DNA of 37,478 bases from Denitrificimonas halotolerans (GCF_034259425.1 NZ_JAXIVU010000022.1:1-37478), one strand, 5' to 3'; positions 17,580 to 27,146 are shown, counted from the stretch's first letter. Translations and numbers: made by a program. Notes: generated by a model not told the origin, from the sequence alone.

Positions 17580-18916
17580 AGCAAGCGCTCCACCGCTTGA
17601 ACAAATTGTTCACCACGCTCTTCAAAGTTTTTAAACATATCTAAACTAGCGCAAGCTGGCGCAAGCAGTACACTATCCCCCGGCTGTGCTAACAGCGCTG
17701 CTTGCTGCACCGCCTCACCTATAGTGCTCACCCGCTCAATAAGTGTTACAGCGGATAAGGCTTGCGCTATACGCTCACCATCTTGTCCAAGCACAATCAC
17801 TGCACGACAGTATTGCGTGACTGGTGCGACTAAACTCTTAAACTCAGCTCCTTTGCCATCACCACCTGCAATCAATATCAGTTTGCCTAAGTGATCTGCG
17901 CCCAAACCTTCAATTGCAGCTAACGCAGCTCCTACGTTCGTGGCTTTGGAATCGTTGTACCAGTCCACTTCATTCACCTGACGTACCCACTGGCAACGGT
18001 GCGCTAAACCTGGGAAGTTGCGCAACGCTGCCAACATCGCGGACATAGGCAACGCCATAGATGTGCCGAGCGCCAGCGCAGCGAGGGCGTTGGCATAATT
18101 ATGGCTACCACGAATTTTCAAATCACTAACAGGCAGCAAAAGCTCATGGCCATAGGCTAAGTGCAGCTCACCATCACTCTCACGCAAACCAAAAGCTCCA
18201 ACTGTTGGTTCACTTAAGCCAAAACTGATGACATCCTCTGTAACAATCTGAGGGTGTGAAGCTGGATCATCACGGTTGATCACAACCGACTGAGCACCAG
18301 TAAAAATTCTCTGTTTAGCGGCAATATAACCATCTAAACCCTCGTAACGGTCCATATGGTCTTCACTGATATTCAAACAAACCGCAACATGAGCCTTGAG
18401 ATGCGAAGTTGTTTCCAACTGAAAGCTGGATAGCTCCATCACATACACATCAACCGCATCGTCTAACAACTCCAATGCTGGAATACCTAAATTGCCGCCA
18501 ATGGCAACATTTAAACCTGCCGCAGTAAACATCGCCCCTACGAGCGTAGTCACTGTGCTTTTCGCATTGGATCCAGTTATTGCCACTATAGGTGCGCGGG
18601 CATACTGAGCAAATAAATCAATATCACCAGATACAGCTACGCCTTGACGCATGGCTGTTGCTATGGCTGGCGTACTTAAAGCCAAACCTGGACTGACATA
18701 CAGCGTTTGTGCAGCACTTAATAAGTCAGCAGATAAAGGCCCACAATGCACTTCCACTTCAGGAAACTCTTGCTGCAAAGTACTTAAGCCTGGCGGTGCC
18801 ACACGACTATCAGCCACAGTGAAACTCTGTCCTTGCTGCGCTAAAAAACGTACCAAGGACAAGCCACTTTTGCCCAGGCCGACAACGACCTGTTGCTGCT
18901 GACTTTTTTTCTGCAC
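17576..18916 (-). CDS. murD: UDP-N-acetylmuramoylalanine--D-glutamate ligase
   Basis: MurD adds D-Glu to UDP-MurNAc-L-Ala. The 446-residue protein has the N-terminal nucleotide fold VVVGLGKSGLSLVRFL, the ATP loop ITGSNAKSTVTTLVG, ELSSFQLETT, NISEDHMDRY, and the domain-three segment WYNDSKATNVGAA. The start codon is GTG, with GAGG about 10 bases upstream; a lysine- and glutamine-rich stretch of about nine residues precedes the fold. It follows mraY by 6 bases. Confidence 0.97.
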   Translation of the reverse strand: MQKKSQQQQVVVGLGKSGLSLVRFLAQQGQSFTVADSRVAPPGLSTLQQEFPEVEVHCGPLSADLLSAAQTLYVSPGLALSTPAIATAMRQGVAVSGDIDLFAQYARAPIVAITGSNAKSTVTTLVGAMFTAAGLNVAIGGNLGIPALELLDDAVDVYVMELSSFQLETTSHLKAHVAVCLNISEDHMDRYEGLDGYIAAKQRIFTGAQSVVINRDDPASHPQIVTEDVISFGLSEPTVGAFGLRESDGELHLAYGHELLLPVSDLKIRGSHNYANALAALALGTSMALPMSAMLAALRNFPGLAHRCQWVRQVNEVDWYNDSKATNVGAALAAIEGLGADHLGKLILIAGGDGKGAEFKSLVAPVTQYCRAVIVLGQDGERIAQALSAVTLIERVSTIGEAVQQAALLAQPGDSVLLAPACASLDMFKNFEERGEQFVQAVERLL

Positions 18917-18922
18917 TTTTAT

Positions 18923-20005
18923 TTACCTCAGTTTCAAGGTGGCAAGTCCCACCAAGACAAGCACCACGGTAATGATCCAAAAACGCACAATAACACGCGG
19001 TTCCGGCCATCCTTTCAACTCAAAATGGTGATGGATAGGAGCCATACGAAACACACGCTTACCAGTTAACTTAAAGGACATCACCTGAATCACGACCGAT
19101 AAAGTTTCCACCACAAACACACCGCCCATAATAAAAAGGACAATTTCCTGACGCACAATCACGGCAACTGTTCCCAATGCAGCGCCTAAAGCTAAAGCAC
19201 CGACATCACCCATAAAGACTTGTGCTGGATATGTGTTAAACCATAAAAATCCCAAACCTGCGCCAACCAAGGCACCACAGAAGATAATTAACTCACCGAC
19301 TCCAGGCACATGTGGAATAAGCAAGTACTGAGCAAAATTGATATGACCCGATACATAAGCAAAAATACCTAAAGCACCGCCCACCATGACTGTGGGTAAA
19401 ATAGCCAAACCATCTAAACCATCAGTGAGATTAACGGCATTACTACTGCCTACAATCACAAGGTACGTCAAAAGTACGAAGCCCATCCCTAAAGGAACAC
19501 TAATATCCTTCAGAAAAGGCACAATCAGCTCAGTCTCAGCAGGTGTTTGCGCAGTAAAATATAAAACCAGAGCCGCGCCCAAACCAAAAACAGACTGCCA
19601 GAAATACTTCCAACGACCAGGTAGGCCGCGCGAGTTTTTCTCAACGACTTTACGGTAATCATCCACCCAGCCAATCGCGCCAAAAAGCACTGTAACTAGC
19701 AACACGGTCCAGACATAACGGTTGCTTAAATCCGCCCACAATAAAGTACTGATGGAAATCGAAGCTAAAATCAATGCTCCACCCATGGTAGGAGTACCTG
19801 ACTTAGACAGATGTGACTGTGGACCATCTGTCCGTACTGACTGACCAATTTGCATACGACGCAACATACGGATCATTTTCGGTCCTAGCCAAAGGGACAT
19901 AACTAAGGCCGTCAATACGCCCAAAATCCCACGCAGAGTTAAGTACTGAAAGACAGCAAAGCCTTTATAGTACTCTTGCAAAAACTCCGCCAATAAAAGC
20001 AACAT
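18923..20005 (-). CDS. mraY: Phospho-N-acetylmuramoyl-pentapeptide transferase
   Basis: MraY transfers phospho-MurNAc-pentapeptide to undecaprenyl phosphate, giving lipid I at the inner membrane. The 360-residue polytopic protein matches the family length. Catalytic regions are visible: the Asp pair in IGWVDDYRK, NLTDGLDGLA, FMGDVGALALGAA, and the HHH segment APIHHHFELKGWPE. Its ATG shares one base with the murF stop codon (TGATG). Confidence 0.97.
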   Translation of the reverse strand: MLLLLAEFLQEYYKGFAVFQYLTLRGILGVLTALVMSLWLGPKMIRMLRRMQIGQSVRTDGPQSHLSKSGTPTMGGALILASISISTLLWADLSNRYVWTVLLVTVLFGAIGWVDDYRKVVEKNSRGLPGRWKYFWQSVFGLGAALVLYFTAQTPAETELIVPFLKDISVPLGMGFVLLTYLVIVGSSNAVNLTDGLDGLAILPTVMVGGALGIFAYVSGHINFAQYLLIPHVPGVGELIIFCGALVGAGLGFLWFNTYPAQVFMGDVGALALGAALGTVAVIVRQEIVLFIMGGVFVVETLSVVIQVMSFKLTGKRVFRMAPIHHHFELKGWPEPRVIVRFWIITVVLVLVGLATLKLR

Positions 20006-21381
20006 CAGTGTGTGTCCCCTAAGTTAGTACGCAAAGCATTTACAACGTTTTCCATTGCAGCCCCACGTGAGCCTTTAATTAAAAGTGTGGCAGGCCCGCT
20101 GACTTGTGCGAGCAATGCTTCAATAAGACCCTTTTGATCAAAAAAGTGCCCTGAAATACCAGAGTATTGCGCAACGGCATGTTGCATCAGTGGACCTACG
20201 GCAAATAACGCGTCCACTTTGCCATTAGCGTATGCTCCGATCTGCGCATGTTCCTGCTCAGCCCACCCCCCTAATTCACCCATATCTCCCAGCACTAAGA
20301 CACGCTGACCAGGCATATTCTGTAAGACATCAATTGCAGCTCGAATCGATGCAGGGTTGGCGTTATAACTGTCATCAATGAGCTGCACGTGGTTCGCACA
20401 TTCATGCACTACACTACGACCTGAAATAGCCGTCATGTTTTCCAAGCCTGATTTAATTGCCGTCAGCGGCAAACCTAAAGCATATGCTGCAGCAGCTGCA
20501 GCTAAGGCATTGCTGACGTTATGCATACCCAAGACAGCCAGCTGGATAAAACACTCGCCGGCTGCCCCTTGTAAATTAAAACCTTTACGCCCTTGGGCAT
20601 TGCTCACAATTCCACTGGCATAAATATCTGCCTGCGGGTTACTCCGAGAAAAACTTAAAACCTGACACACAGAATTACGTTCACGCCACTGAGCAAAAGC
20701 TGCATCATCAAGATTCAACACAGCTGTGTGCTCAGCGCTTAAACCATCCAGAATTTCACCTTTAGCTAAAATAATATGCTCAGGCCCACCAAACTCCCCT
20801 GCATGCGCCATCCCTGCATTATTAATAACCGCAACCATGGGCTGTACCAATGCCGAAGTATAAGCAATCTCTCCTGGACGGGATGCACCGAGCTCAACCA
20901 CAGCGGCACGATGCTGCTCGTTGAGCTCAAGCAAGGTAAAAGGTACACCTAGATCATTATTTAAGTTGCCACGAGTGGCTAATACAGCCTGCTCACCTAA
21001 AGCACTACGACAGATACTGGCCAGCATCTCTTTGACCGTAGTTTTACCACTTGACCCAGTCACAGCAACAGTTTGCCCAGTAAACTGTTGGCGATTAAGA
21101 AAAGCAATGCGTCCCAAAGCAAGACGGGTATCCGCCACACACAATTGTGGAATTTTGATTTCAGCCTGAAAAGTGTCAACCACGGCAGCAATCGCACCAC
21201 GTTTAGCAACATCAGCTAAATAAGCATGCCCATCAAAAAACTCACCACGCAAGGCAACAAATAACTGCCCTGCACTCACTTTGCGACTATCAGTGCTTAA
21301 ACTGGCGAATTCAACATCATCACCTTGCAAGGTCGCTTTAAGCGGCTCAAGCAACTGACTTAACCGTAATGGCTTAAACAT
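20005..21381 (-). CDS. murF: UDP-MurNAc-tripeptide--D-alanyl-D-alanine ligase
   Basis: MurF adds D-Ala-D-Ala to complete the pentapeptide. The 458-residue protein has the N-terminal segment STDSRKVSAGQLFVAL, the ATP loop VTGSSGKTTVKEML, the ELGASRPGEI segment, GMHNVSNALAAAAAA, and DDSYNANPASIRAA in the C-terminal domain. It overlaps the end of murE by 8 bases and has AGGTGG upstream of its ATG. Confidence 0.97.
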   Translation of the reverse strand: MFKPLRLSQLLEPLKATLQGDDVEFASLSTDSRKVSAGQLFVALRGEFFDGHAYLADVAKRGAIAAVVDTFQAEIKIPQLCVADTRLALGRIAFLNRQQFTGQTVAVTGSSGKTTVKEMLASICRSALGEQAVLATRGNLNNDLGVPFTLLELNEQHRAAVVELGASRPGEIAYTSALVQPMVAVINNAGMAHAGEFGGPEHIILAKGEILDGLSAEHTAVLNLDDAAFAQWRERNSVCQVLSFSRSNPQADIYASGIVSNAQGRKGFNLQGAAGECFIQLAVLGMHNVSNALAAAAAAYALGLPLTAIKSGLENMTAISGRSVVHECANHVQLIDDSYNANPASIRAAIDVLQNMPGQRVLVLGDMGELGGWAEQEHAQIGAYANGKVDALFAVGPLMQHAVAQYSGISGHFFDQKGLIEALLAQVSGPATLLIKGSRGAAMENVVNALRTNLGDTH

Positions 21382-22843
21382 TTTCCACCTGCCATGAGGC
21401 TAGCGCCTGCTCTGCTTGCTCTAGATCGGAAAAATGCTGGCGTTGTTGGTTGATTTCCTGATAATCCTCATGCCCTTTACCGGCCAACACAATGACATCA
21501 TCACAACCGGCCTGAGCAATGATTTGAGCGATTGCCACACCACGATCTGCCACTTCCACGACTTGTGCTTGCGCACTAAAACCTGCGCGCACTGCAGCAC
21601 GAATACTTGCTGGATCTTCACCACGCGGGTTGTCATCAGTAAGCACCGCTCCATCAGCTAAACGCTCAACAACTTGCGCCATCAACGGCCGTTTCCCTGT
21701 ATCTCGCTCTCCACCGCAACCAAACAAACACAATAAACGTCCAGCAGCAGCCACATGCGGCCGCAAAGCGCTGAGCACTTGCTCTAAGGCATCGGGAGTA
21801 TGTGCATAATCAACCACTACCAATGGTTGACCATGCCCCCCCAAGACCTGCATTCGCCCTTGCGGACCTTGTAATTTCGGTATCACCGATAAAGCTTGGT
21901 CCAGTGAGTGTCCTAATCCTAATAAAGTTCCTATCACCGCTAGTAAATTACTTAAATTAAAGCCCCCCAATAATGGGCTCAACAAATTACCCTCACCATG
22001 GGCTGTCACCACTTCTGCTTGGATACCCGCACTACTAAAACGAATATTGCGACAGTAAATATCCGCACTCGAGTCCGCTAAGCTATAAGTGATGCGACGC
22101 AGTGCTGTTGTTTGTGCAAGTTGTTCACGACCAAAAGGATCATCTAAATTCAATACTGCAACACGCAAGTGTGGCCAACTAAATAACTGGGCCTTAGCTG
22201 TTGCGTAAGCTTGCATCGAGCCATGATAGTCCAAGTGGTCACGAGTCAAATTGGTTAAAACGGCTACATCAACTTTTACATCACTAATACGGTGCTGGGT
22301 TAAACCATGGGAAGACACTTCCATAGCAACAACCTTTGCTCCAGAATTTTTCAAGTCTGCTAAAGTGGCTTGCGCGGCTAAAGGGTCAGGGGTTGTGTAA
22401 TAACCACTGGTTAAACGACCATAAAAACCACTGCCTAACGTACCGATCAAACCGCAAGACTGTCCAAGCTTTTCTGATGCCTGTGCTAACAGTTGCGTAA
22501 CACTGGTTTTACCATTGGTACCTGTTACCGCAACCATTCGCATAGTACGACTTGGATCGCCATAAAATCGGCCTGCAATCTCTGATAGCTGCGCTTGTAA
22601 ACCCTTGATTGGAATTAAAAGTGCTTCACTGTCCTGCATGGGCAAGGCATCTTGTGCCTCATACGCCACGGCTACTGCACCTCGCGCAATAGCATCACCG
22701 ATATAGTCCCGACCATCTTGCTCAAAACCAACCACAGCCAAAAAGAGGTCACCTGGACGCACTTTTCGACTGTCCAACGTTAATTCTCGAATCAACGCCG
22801 AGCTCGAAACTTGAGGAAACAATTTATTCACAGGCATTGCCAT
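21374..22843 (-). CDS. murE: UDP-MurNAc-L-Ala-D-Glu--meso-diaminopimelate ligase
   Basis: MurE adds the third residue of the stem peptide. The 489-residue protein has LTLDSRKVRPGDLFLAV, the ATP loop VTGTNGKTSVTQLLA, the TTPDP region, and NLTRDHLDYHG. The DNPR motif in LTDDNPRGEDPASIR is the known marker for meso-diaminopimelate specificity rather than lysine. The ATG has GGAGG at 8-9 bases, and the codon shares one base with the ftsI stop (TAATG). Confidence 0.97.
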   Translation of the reverse strand: MAMPVNKLFPQVSSSALIRELTLDSRKVRPGDLFLAVVGFEQDGRDYIGDAIARGAVAVAYEAQDALPMQDSEALLIPIKGLQAQLSEIAGRFYGDPSRTMRMVAVTGTNGKTSVTQLLAQASEKLGQSCGLIGTLGSGFYGRLTSGYYTTPDPLAAQATLADLKNSGAKVVAMEVSSHGLTQHRISDVKVDVAVLTNLTRDHLDYHGSMQAYATAKAQLFSWPHLRVAVLNLDDPFGREQLAQTTALRRITYSLADSSADIYCRNIRFSSAGIQAEVVTAHGEGNLLSPLLGGFNLSNLLAVIGTLLGLGHSLDQALSVIPKLQGPQGRMQVLGGHGQPLVVVDYAHTPDALEQVLSALRPHVAAAGRLLCLFGCGGERDTGKRPLMAQVVERLADGAVLTDDNPRGEDPASIRAAVRAGFSAQAQVVEVADRGVAIAQIIAQAGCDDVIVLAGKGHEDYQEINQQRQHFSDLEQAEQALASWQVENV

Positions 22844-24570
22844 TAGCCGCGCCCTCCTCGCACTGCACCAACTGCGGTGGTATCCACTTCAGCTGGTAAA
22901 TTATCCGGACGCACATTTAACATGCGCAATGCTCCAGCCATCACCCGTCCAAAGACAGGCGCAGCTACTAAACCGCCGTAATACCCGCCTTTACTCGGCT
23001 CATCAATCACCACCACTGCTGCAACCCGTGGATTCTCTACGGGCCCCACACCTGCAAACATAGAGCGATAAGTATCCTTGGTATAACCACCACCTGAGGC
23101 AAGTTTTTTCGCGGTACCACTCTTACCACCGACGTGGTATCCCGGAACCCGTGCTCGCGAGCCACCACCGCCTTGCTCTTCAACCACTGCTTGTAACATT
23201 TTCATAACATTTCGAGCGATTTGCGGGTCAATAACCTGTTCCCCTTCAGGCTTTTTGTTAGCTAGATGCAACAAAGATAGCGGTACATTACGCCCATCAT
23301 TAGCTAAAACAGCGTAAGCGTGAGCCAACTGCACTGCAGTCACTGATAAGCCATAGCCATATGCCAAGGTAGCCGTTTCTGCTTCCCCCCATTTGCGATG
23401 CATTGGCAAGTTACCAACACGCTCACCTGGGAAACTCAATCCAGTATCAGCACCAAACCCCACACCTTGCATCACTTTGTGTACAGGCAAAGCGCCAATA
23501 TCTAAGGCAATTTTACTGATCGCAACGTTACTGGATTTCATCAGAATTTCAGTCAGATTAAGTAAACCGCCTCGCGACACATCTCGAATCGTATAGCGGC
23601 CAATTCTAAAATGGCCATTGCCGGTATCCACTCTAGACTCAGGCTGCCAACGTCCTGTCCCCAGTGCTGCTGCGATAGAAAAAGGCTTAACTGTCGAACC
23701 GGGTTCAAAGACATCAACCATGGCACGATTTCGCATGGCTTGCATATTTAAATTACGGCGGTTATTTGGGTTATATGTCGGGTGATTCACCATGGCTAAA
23801 ATCTCGCCACTGCGCACATCTACCATGACCAACGAACCAGCCTTAGCTTCAAATTCCAACAGTGCATTACGCAACTCTCGATGCGCTAAATACTGCAAAC
23901 GTAAATCAATAGAAAGTGCCAACTGCTTACCAGGTTTAGCATTTTCTTTCACCTGCACATCGCGGATTAAACCACCACGTCGATCTTTAATAACCTGACG
24001 CTGCCCAGGAACCCCCGTCAACCACTGGTCAAAAGCTAACTCAATCCCTTCGCGGCCACGCTCATCAATATCAGTGAATCCAACGAGATGTGCTGCAACC
24101 TCGCCAGCTGGGTAAAAACGACGGAACTCCTCCTCGGCATACACACCCGTAATCTTTCGATCAAGCACACTTTGCCCGCGTTCAGGCGTTAAGCCACGAG
24201 CTAAGTACATGAACTCACGTCCCGCATTCTTCTCAATCCGCTGGGCTAAGTCTGTAGGGTTGAGCTGCAACGCTTGTGCTAGTTCAGTCCAACGTGCTTT
24301 GTCAGTTGCCAGCTCCTTGGGGTTAGCCCACAAAGTCAAAACAGGTGTGCTTACAGCCAAAGGCTCGCCGTGCCGGTCAGTAATGACGCCACGGTGTGCA
24401 GGTATCGGAATATGTCGCACAGCTCGTGCATCACCTTGCTTGGCTAAGAATTCATGATGAAAAACATGCAAATAAATAATGCGCCCTGCAATGGTGGCAA
24501 CTAAAATCAGCAATAAGCCCAAAATAATTGAAAAACGAATAGGATGCTCAACGCTTGGCAAGAACTTCAT
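22843..24570 (-). CDS. ftsI: Septal transpeptidase FtsI (PBP3)
   Basis: A class B penicillin-binding protein that crosslinks septal peptidoglycan with FtsW. The 575-residue protein has a short cytoplasmic tail, a membrane span at about residues 12-36, and a non-catalytic pedestal domain. The transpeptidase domain carries all three active-site motifs: S292-T-V-K295, S346-S-N348 and K483-S-G-T486. The start overlaps the ftsL stop by 4 bases. No internal disruption is seen. Confidence 0.97.
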   Translation of the reverse strand: MKFLPSVEHPIRFSIILGLLLILVATIAGRIIYLHVFHHEFLAKQGDARAVRHIPIPAHRGVITDRHGEPLAVSTPVLTLWANPKELATDKARWTELAQALQLNPTDLAQRIEKNAGREFMYLARGLTPERGQSVLDRKITGVYAEEEFRRFYPAGEVAAHLVGFTDIDERGREGIELAFDQWLTGVPGQRQVIKDRRGGLIRDVQVKENAKPGKQLALSIDLRLQYLAHRELRNALLEFEAKAGSLVMVDVRSGEILAMVNHPTYNPNNRRNLNMQAMRNRAMVDVFEPGSTVKPFSIAAALGTGRWQPESRVDTGNGHFRIGRYTIRDVSRGGLLNLTEILMKSSNVAISKIALDIGALPVHKVMQGVGFGADTGLSFPGERVGNLPMHRKWGEAETATLAYGYGLSVTAVQLAHAYAVLANDGRNVPLSLLHLANKKPEGEQVIDPQIARNVMKMLQAVVEEQGGGGSRARVPGYHVGGKSGTAKKLASGGGYTKDTYRSMFAGVGPVENPRVAAVVVIDEPSKGGYYGGLVAAPVFGRVMAGALRMLNVRPDNLPAEVDTTAVGAVRGGRG

Positions 24571-24860
24571 TGGCTCACCATTCTTACCGCGCCCGGCTCT
24601 GGAATGTGCATATCAAGTTCTTTAATGGCTAAAGACTCAATACGATTATGCGCTGTCCAAGTACTTTGCTCTAAAATGAAACGTCCCCACTCCGCCTGCG
24701 CTTTATCGCGAATTTGAGTCTCATCAAAAAGCTCATTTAAATATTTACGACTATTATGCGACGCATAAGATACCGCTACCGCAGAAATCAAATTTGCAAC
24801 AAGCAAAAATAGCAAAATACCGCTTAAACGCGGTAATGGCTTTGCATAAATCTTACTCAC
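24567..24860 (-). CDS. ftsL: Cell division protein FtsL
   Basis: A 97-residue bitopic protein with a membrane span at about residues 12-32 (LSGILLFLLVANLISAVAV) followed by a periplasmic coiled-coil-like segment (about 35-80). This is the FtsL layout, which pairs with FtsB and FtsQ and activates FtsWI. The sequence itself is poorly conserved in the family; size, topology and place between rsmH and ftsI support the call. The start is GTG overlapping the rsmH stop (GTGA), with GGAG upstream. Confidence 0.93.
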   Translation of the reverse strand: MSKIYAKPLPRLSGILLFLLVANLISAVAVSYASHNSRKYLNELFDETQIRDKAQAEWGRFILEQSTWTAHNRIESLAIKELDMHIPEPGAVRMVSQ

Positions 24861-25798
24861 CGTAACTTCTCCGCAACGCGCATAACTGCACTACGGGCAC
24901 GTGGATTCGCTTTCAACTCTCCAGCACTGGCGTACTGTGGCTTACCGATAATTTTAATAATAGGTTCAAACTTCTCAGGGATAATGGGCAAATGACGCGG
25001 CAAGTTGTCGGCCTCTCCCTTCGCTAAGCGGCGCATAAATTGTTTAACTATACGGTCCTCTAACGAATGAAAACTGATGACGACCAAACGTCCACCCACC
25101 TTCAAAGAAGCGATGGCCGCCTCTAAACCCTTTTCCAAATCACCTAGTTCGTTGTTTAAATGGATACGCATCCCTTGGAAAGCACGCGTTGCAGGGTTCT
25201 TACCTTTTTCCCAAGCTGGATTCGCTTCGGTTAACACTGCCGCTAAATCCGCAGTACGCGTAAAAGGTTTTTCTGCTCGACGCGCAATCACCGCGTTGGC
25301 CATGCGCCTAGCAAAACGCTCTTCTCCATATTCTTTAAAGACGCGCGCCATTTCCTCGGCACTCACCTCAGCAATCCACTCCGCTGCGCTTATACCTTCT
25401 TCAGGATTCATGCGCATATCCAACGGACCATCATGCATAAAGCTAAAACCGCGCTCAGCATCATCCAACTGTGGAGAAGACACGCCTAAATCCAACAACA
25501 CACCATCAACCGCGCCAAATAAACCTCGCTGTTGTAACTCCTCGTCCATCTCTGCAAAACTTCGTTGCACAATAGAAAACCGTGCATCCTGCTTTTGCAG
25601 CTCCATGCCCGTAGCGATTGCTAACGGGTCTTTATCAAAACCGAGTAGCAACCCTTCGCTGTTCAGGTTCTGTAAAATCAGCCGACTATGGCCTCCGCGA
25701 CCAAAAGTGCCATCAATGTAACGGCCAGCCGAACGCACCGCGAGGGCGCTAACCGCCTCATCAAGCAACACGGTGATGTGACTTAACGCTTCACTCAT
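24857..25798 (-). CDS. rsmH: 16S rRNA (cytosine-1402-N4)-methyltransferase
   Basis: RsmH (MraW) uses S-adenosylmethionine to methylate C1402 in the decoding centre of 16S rRNA. The 313-residue protein has the SAM-binding start YIDGTFGRGGHSRLIL, the GVLLDLGVSSPQLDDAERGF motif (typical for RsmH), FQGMRIHLNNEL, and VISFHSLEDRIVK near the C-terminus. It begins 2 bases after the mraZ stop codon with no strong ribosome-binding site of its own, suggesting coupling to mraZ. Confidence 0.97.
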   Translation of the reverse strand: MSEALSHITVLLDEAVSALAVRSAGRYIDGTFGRGGHSRLILQNLNSEGLLLGFDKDPLAIATGMELQKQDARFSIVQRSFAEMDEELQQRGLFGAVDGVLLDLGVSSPQLDDAERGFSFMHDGPLDMRMNPEEGISAAEWIAEVSAEEMARVFKEYGEERFARRMANAVIARRAEKPFTRTADLAAVLTEANPAWEKGKNPATRAFQGMRIHLNNELGDLEKGLEAAIASLKVGGRLVVISFHSLEDRIVKQFMRRLAKGEADNLPRHLPIIPEKFEPIIKIIGKPQYASAGELKANPRARSAVMRVAEKLR

Positions 25799-25800
25799 AG

Positions 25801-26256
25801 TTATAGAACCAGATTCATTAATTCTTCAGGTAGGTGATCAGGCTTTTTAATATCATCAAGATCTGCTTGCAGCAGCTCACTCCAAGTCTTTTCGTCCCAC
25901 AATTGAAACTTATTTAATTGCCCCACCAACATTACTTGTTTGGTCAGCCCAGCTTGTTCACGTAAACGCGCAGGAATCAAAAGTCGACCACTGTTATCAA
26001 GCTCCAAATCAACCGCGCTACCAATCAGCAAGCGATTCAGTTGGCGAGTTTCAGGACGCAACGAGGGCATTTGACTCAGCTGAGCTTCTATACGTTCCCA
26101 GTCGGGTAATGGATAAATACATAGGCACGGATCTGCTAGGTCTATGGTTATGACCAACTGACCATCACAACGATCGATGAGCTCTTGTCGATACCGACTC
26201 GGCATCGCAAGACGCCCTTTAGCATCGAGATTAATAGCGCTAGATCCGCGAAACAC
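25801..26256 (-). CDS. mraZ: Transcriptional regulator MraZ
   Basis: MraZ is a DNA-binding protein with two SpoVT/AbrB-like halves that represses its own promoter and so the dcw operon in E. coli. The 151-residue protein shows both halves: FRGSSAINLDAKGRLAMPSR at the N-terminus and LELDNSGRLLIPARLRE in the middle. The start codon is GTG, with AGGGG 7 bases upstream. It is the first gene of the cluster and is preceded by matching repeat sites at 26296-26330. Confidence 0.96.
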   Translation of the reverse strand: MFRGSSAINLDAKGRLAMPSRYRQELIDRCDGQLVITIDLADPCLCIYPLPDWERIEAQLSQMPSLRPETRQLNRLLIGSAVDLELDNSGRLLIPARLREQAGLTKQVMLVGQLNKFQLWDEKTWSELLQADLDDIKKPDHLPEELMNLVL

Positions 26257-26295
26257 GGCAATGCCCCTATATTATGCAGCACTCAAATAAAAAAA

Positions 26296-26330
26296 CCCAC
26301 TTTTTCCCACTTCATGCCACTTATGCACAC
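26296..26330 (-). promoter_or_regulatory. MraZ-type operator: four repeats at 10-base spacing
   Basis: Read on the minus strand there are GTGTG, GTGGC, GTGGG and GTGGG, each exactly 10 bases after the last (plus-strand CACAC 26326-26330, GCCAC 26316-26320, CCCAC 26306-26310, CCCAC 26296-26300). TGGG repeats with 10-base periodicity just upstream of mraZ are the known MraZ binding pattern. The first repeat touches the -10 element, so binding should block transcription. Confidence 0.8.
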
Positions 26331-26358
26331 TATAGAAATCATGGCCGCTCACCGTCAA
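26329..26358 (-). promoter_or_regulatory. Promoter of the mraZ/dcw operon
   Basis: A -35 TTGACG (26353-26358 on the minus strand) and a -10 TATAGT (26329-26334) are 18 bases apart. Both are close to the sigma70 consensus. The predicted start of transcription lies inside the MraZ repeats, about 65 bases before the mraZ GTG. Confidence 0.7.
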
Positions 26359-26496
26359 GCAATAAGCAGATAAAAGCCGTTATAATTCCGAAACTTAGAC
26401 GCATTCCTTTACAGATCCGATACCGGGTGAGCGACAAAAACTTAATAATCTGATAGAAATGAACACCTTAAAGGCGGCAAACCGTAGTGCGGAAAG

Positions 26497-26539
26497 AAAA
26501 AATTGATCTTTCAAGTTCTGACCAACGGTCGTTGGTCAG
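26497..26539 (-). terminator. Hairpin and T-tract after rnpB
   Basis: Perfect 10-base inverted arms CTGACCAACG (26518-26527) and CGTTGGTCAG (26530-26539) lie just past the 3' end of RNase P RNA. A run of six T residues on the minus strand (26497-26502) begins 15 bases after the stem, which is further than usual. The terminator call is therefore likely but not secure. Confidence 0.55.
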
Positions 26540-26548
26540 CGATGAGGT

Positions 26549-26905
26549 GGAGAGTCAATCTATAAGCCGGGTTTTGTCGTGAACAGTCATTCCTCTAGGA
26601 TCGCCATCACTGACGACCTCAAGCAACCTACCCGGATCCAGCGCGGGCCACGCCTAACGGATCCCTATTTGGTCTTGCTCCCAGTGGGGTTTGCCTAGCC
26701 ACGGACTGTTACCAGCCGTGCGGTGCGCTCTTACCGCACCTTTTCACCCTTACCGGCACTTGCATGCTTAGGCGGTAATTTTCTGTGGCACTGTCCGTAA
26801 GCTCACGCTTCCCAGGCGTTACCTGGCACTTTGCCCTATGGAGCCCGGACTTTCCTCCCTCTCGCTACCAAGATAGCGAAACAGCGACTGTCCGATTGAC
26901 TCTCC
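26549..26905 (-). ncRNA. rnpB: RNase P RNA, bacterial class A
   Basis: This is the catalytic RNA of ribonuclease P, which matures the 5' ends of tRNAs. On the minus strand the conserved core elements are present in order: GAGGAAAGTCCGGGCTCC near the 5' end, GACCAAATAGGGATCC in the second half, GGGTAGGTTGCTTGAGG, and AAAACCCGGCTTATAGATT at the 3' end. The termini GGAGAGTCAATC and GATTGACTCTCC are perfectly complementary and form helix P1, which sets the boundaries. The length, about 357 bases, fits class A. Its place upstream of mraZ matches Pseudomonas. Confidence 0.96.
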
Positions 26906-26912
26906 GATGCAA

Positions 26913-26941
26913 AGGTTACGGTGCATTGAGTTACATCGCAA
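26913..26941 (-). promoter_or_regulatory. Likely rnpB promoter
   Basis: On the minus strand TTGCGA (26936-26941) and TAACCT (26913-26918) are 17 bases apart. The predicted start falls 7-8 bases on, at the first bases of the mature RNA. An AT-rich stretch with a small inverted repeat (AAGACT 26947-26952, AGTCTT 26969-26974) lies just upstream. Confidence 0.5.
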
Positions 26942-27146
26942 GCTTCAAGACTAAAATATACAGTAATAAGTCTTAGTTTTAATCAACCTCTATCGCAATC
27001 ACACCTTAAAACTAAAACTTTCACGACCAAAACAACTCAAACAAAACCATACAGTTAGCGGCATAAAGCCGACAAATACTTAAAAACGCTTTAATATCTA
27101 CTCTTATCTAACACACCCCTAGCTATAGGCAGCCACAAGGAACAAC

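Noticed and set aside
25077..25721. 214-codon open frame on the plus strand inside rsmH
   Set aside because: Shadow of the conserved methyltransferase gene; Ser- and Lys-rich with no family resemblance.
26785..26976. 63-codon open frame on the plus strand
   Set aside because: It lies across the 5' half of RNase P RNA, whose conserved structure fully explains the sequence.
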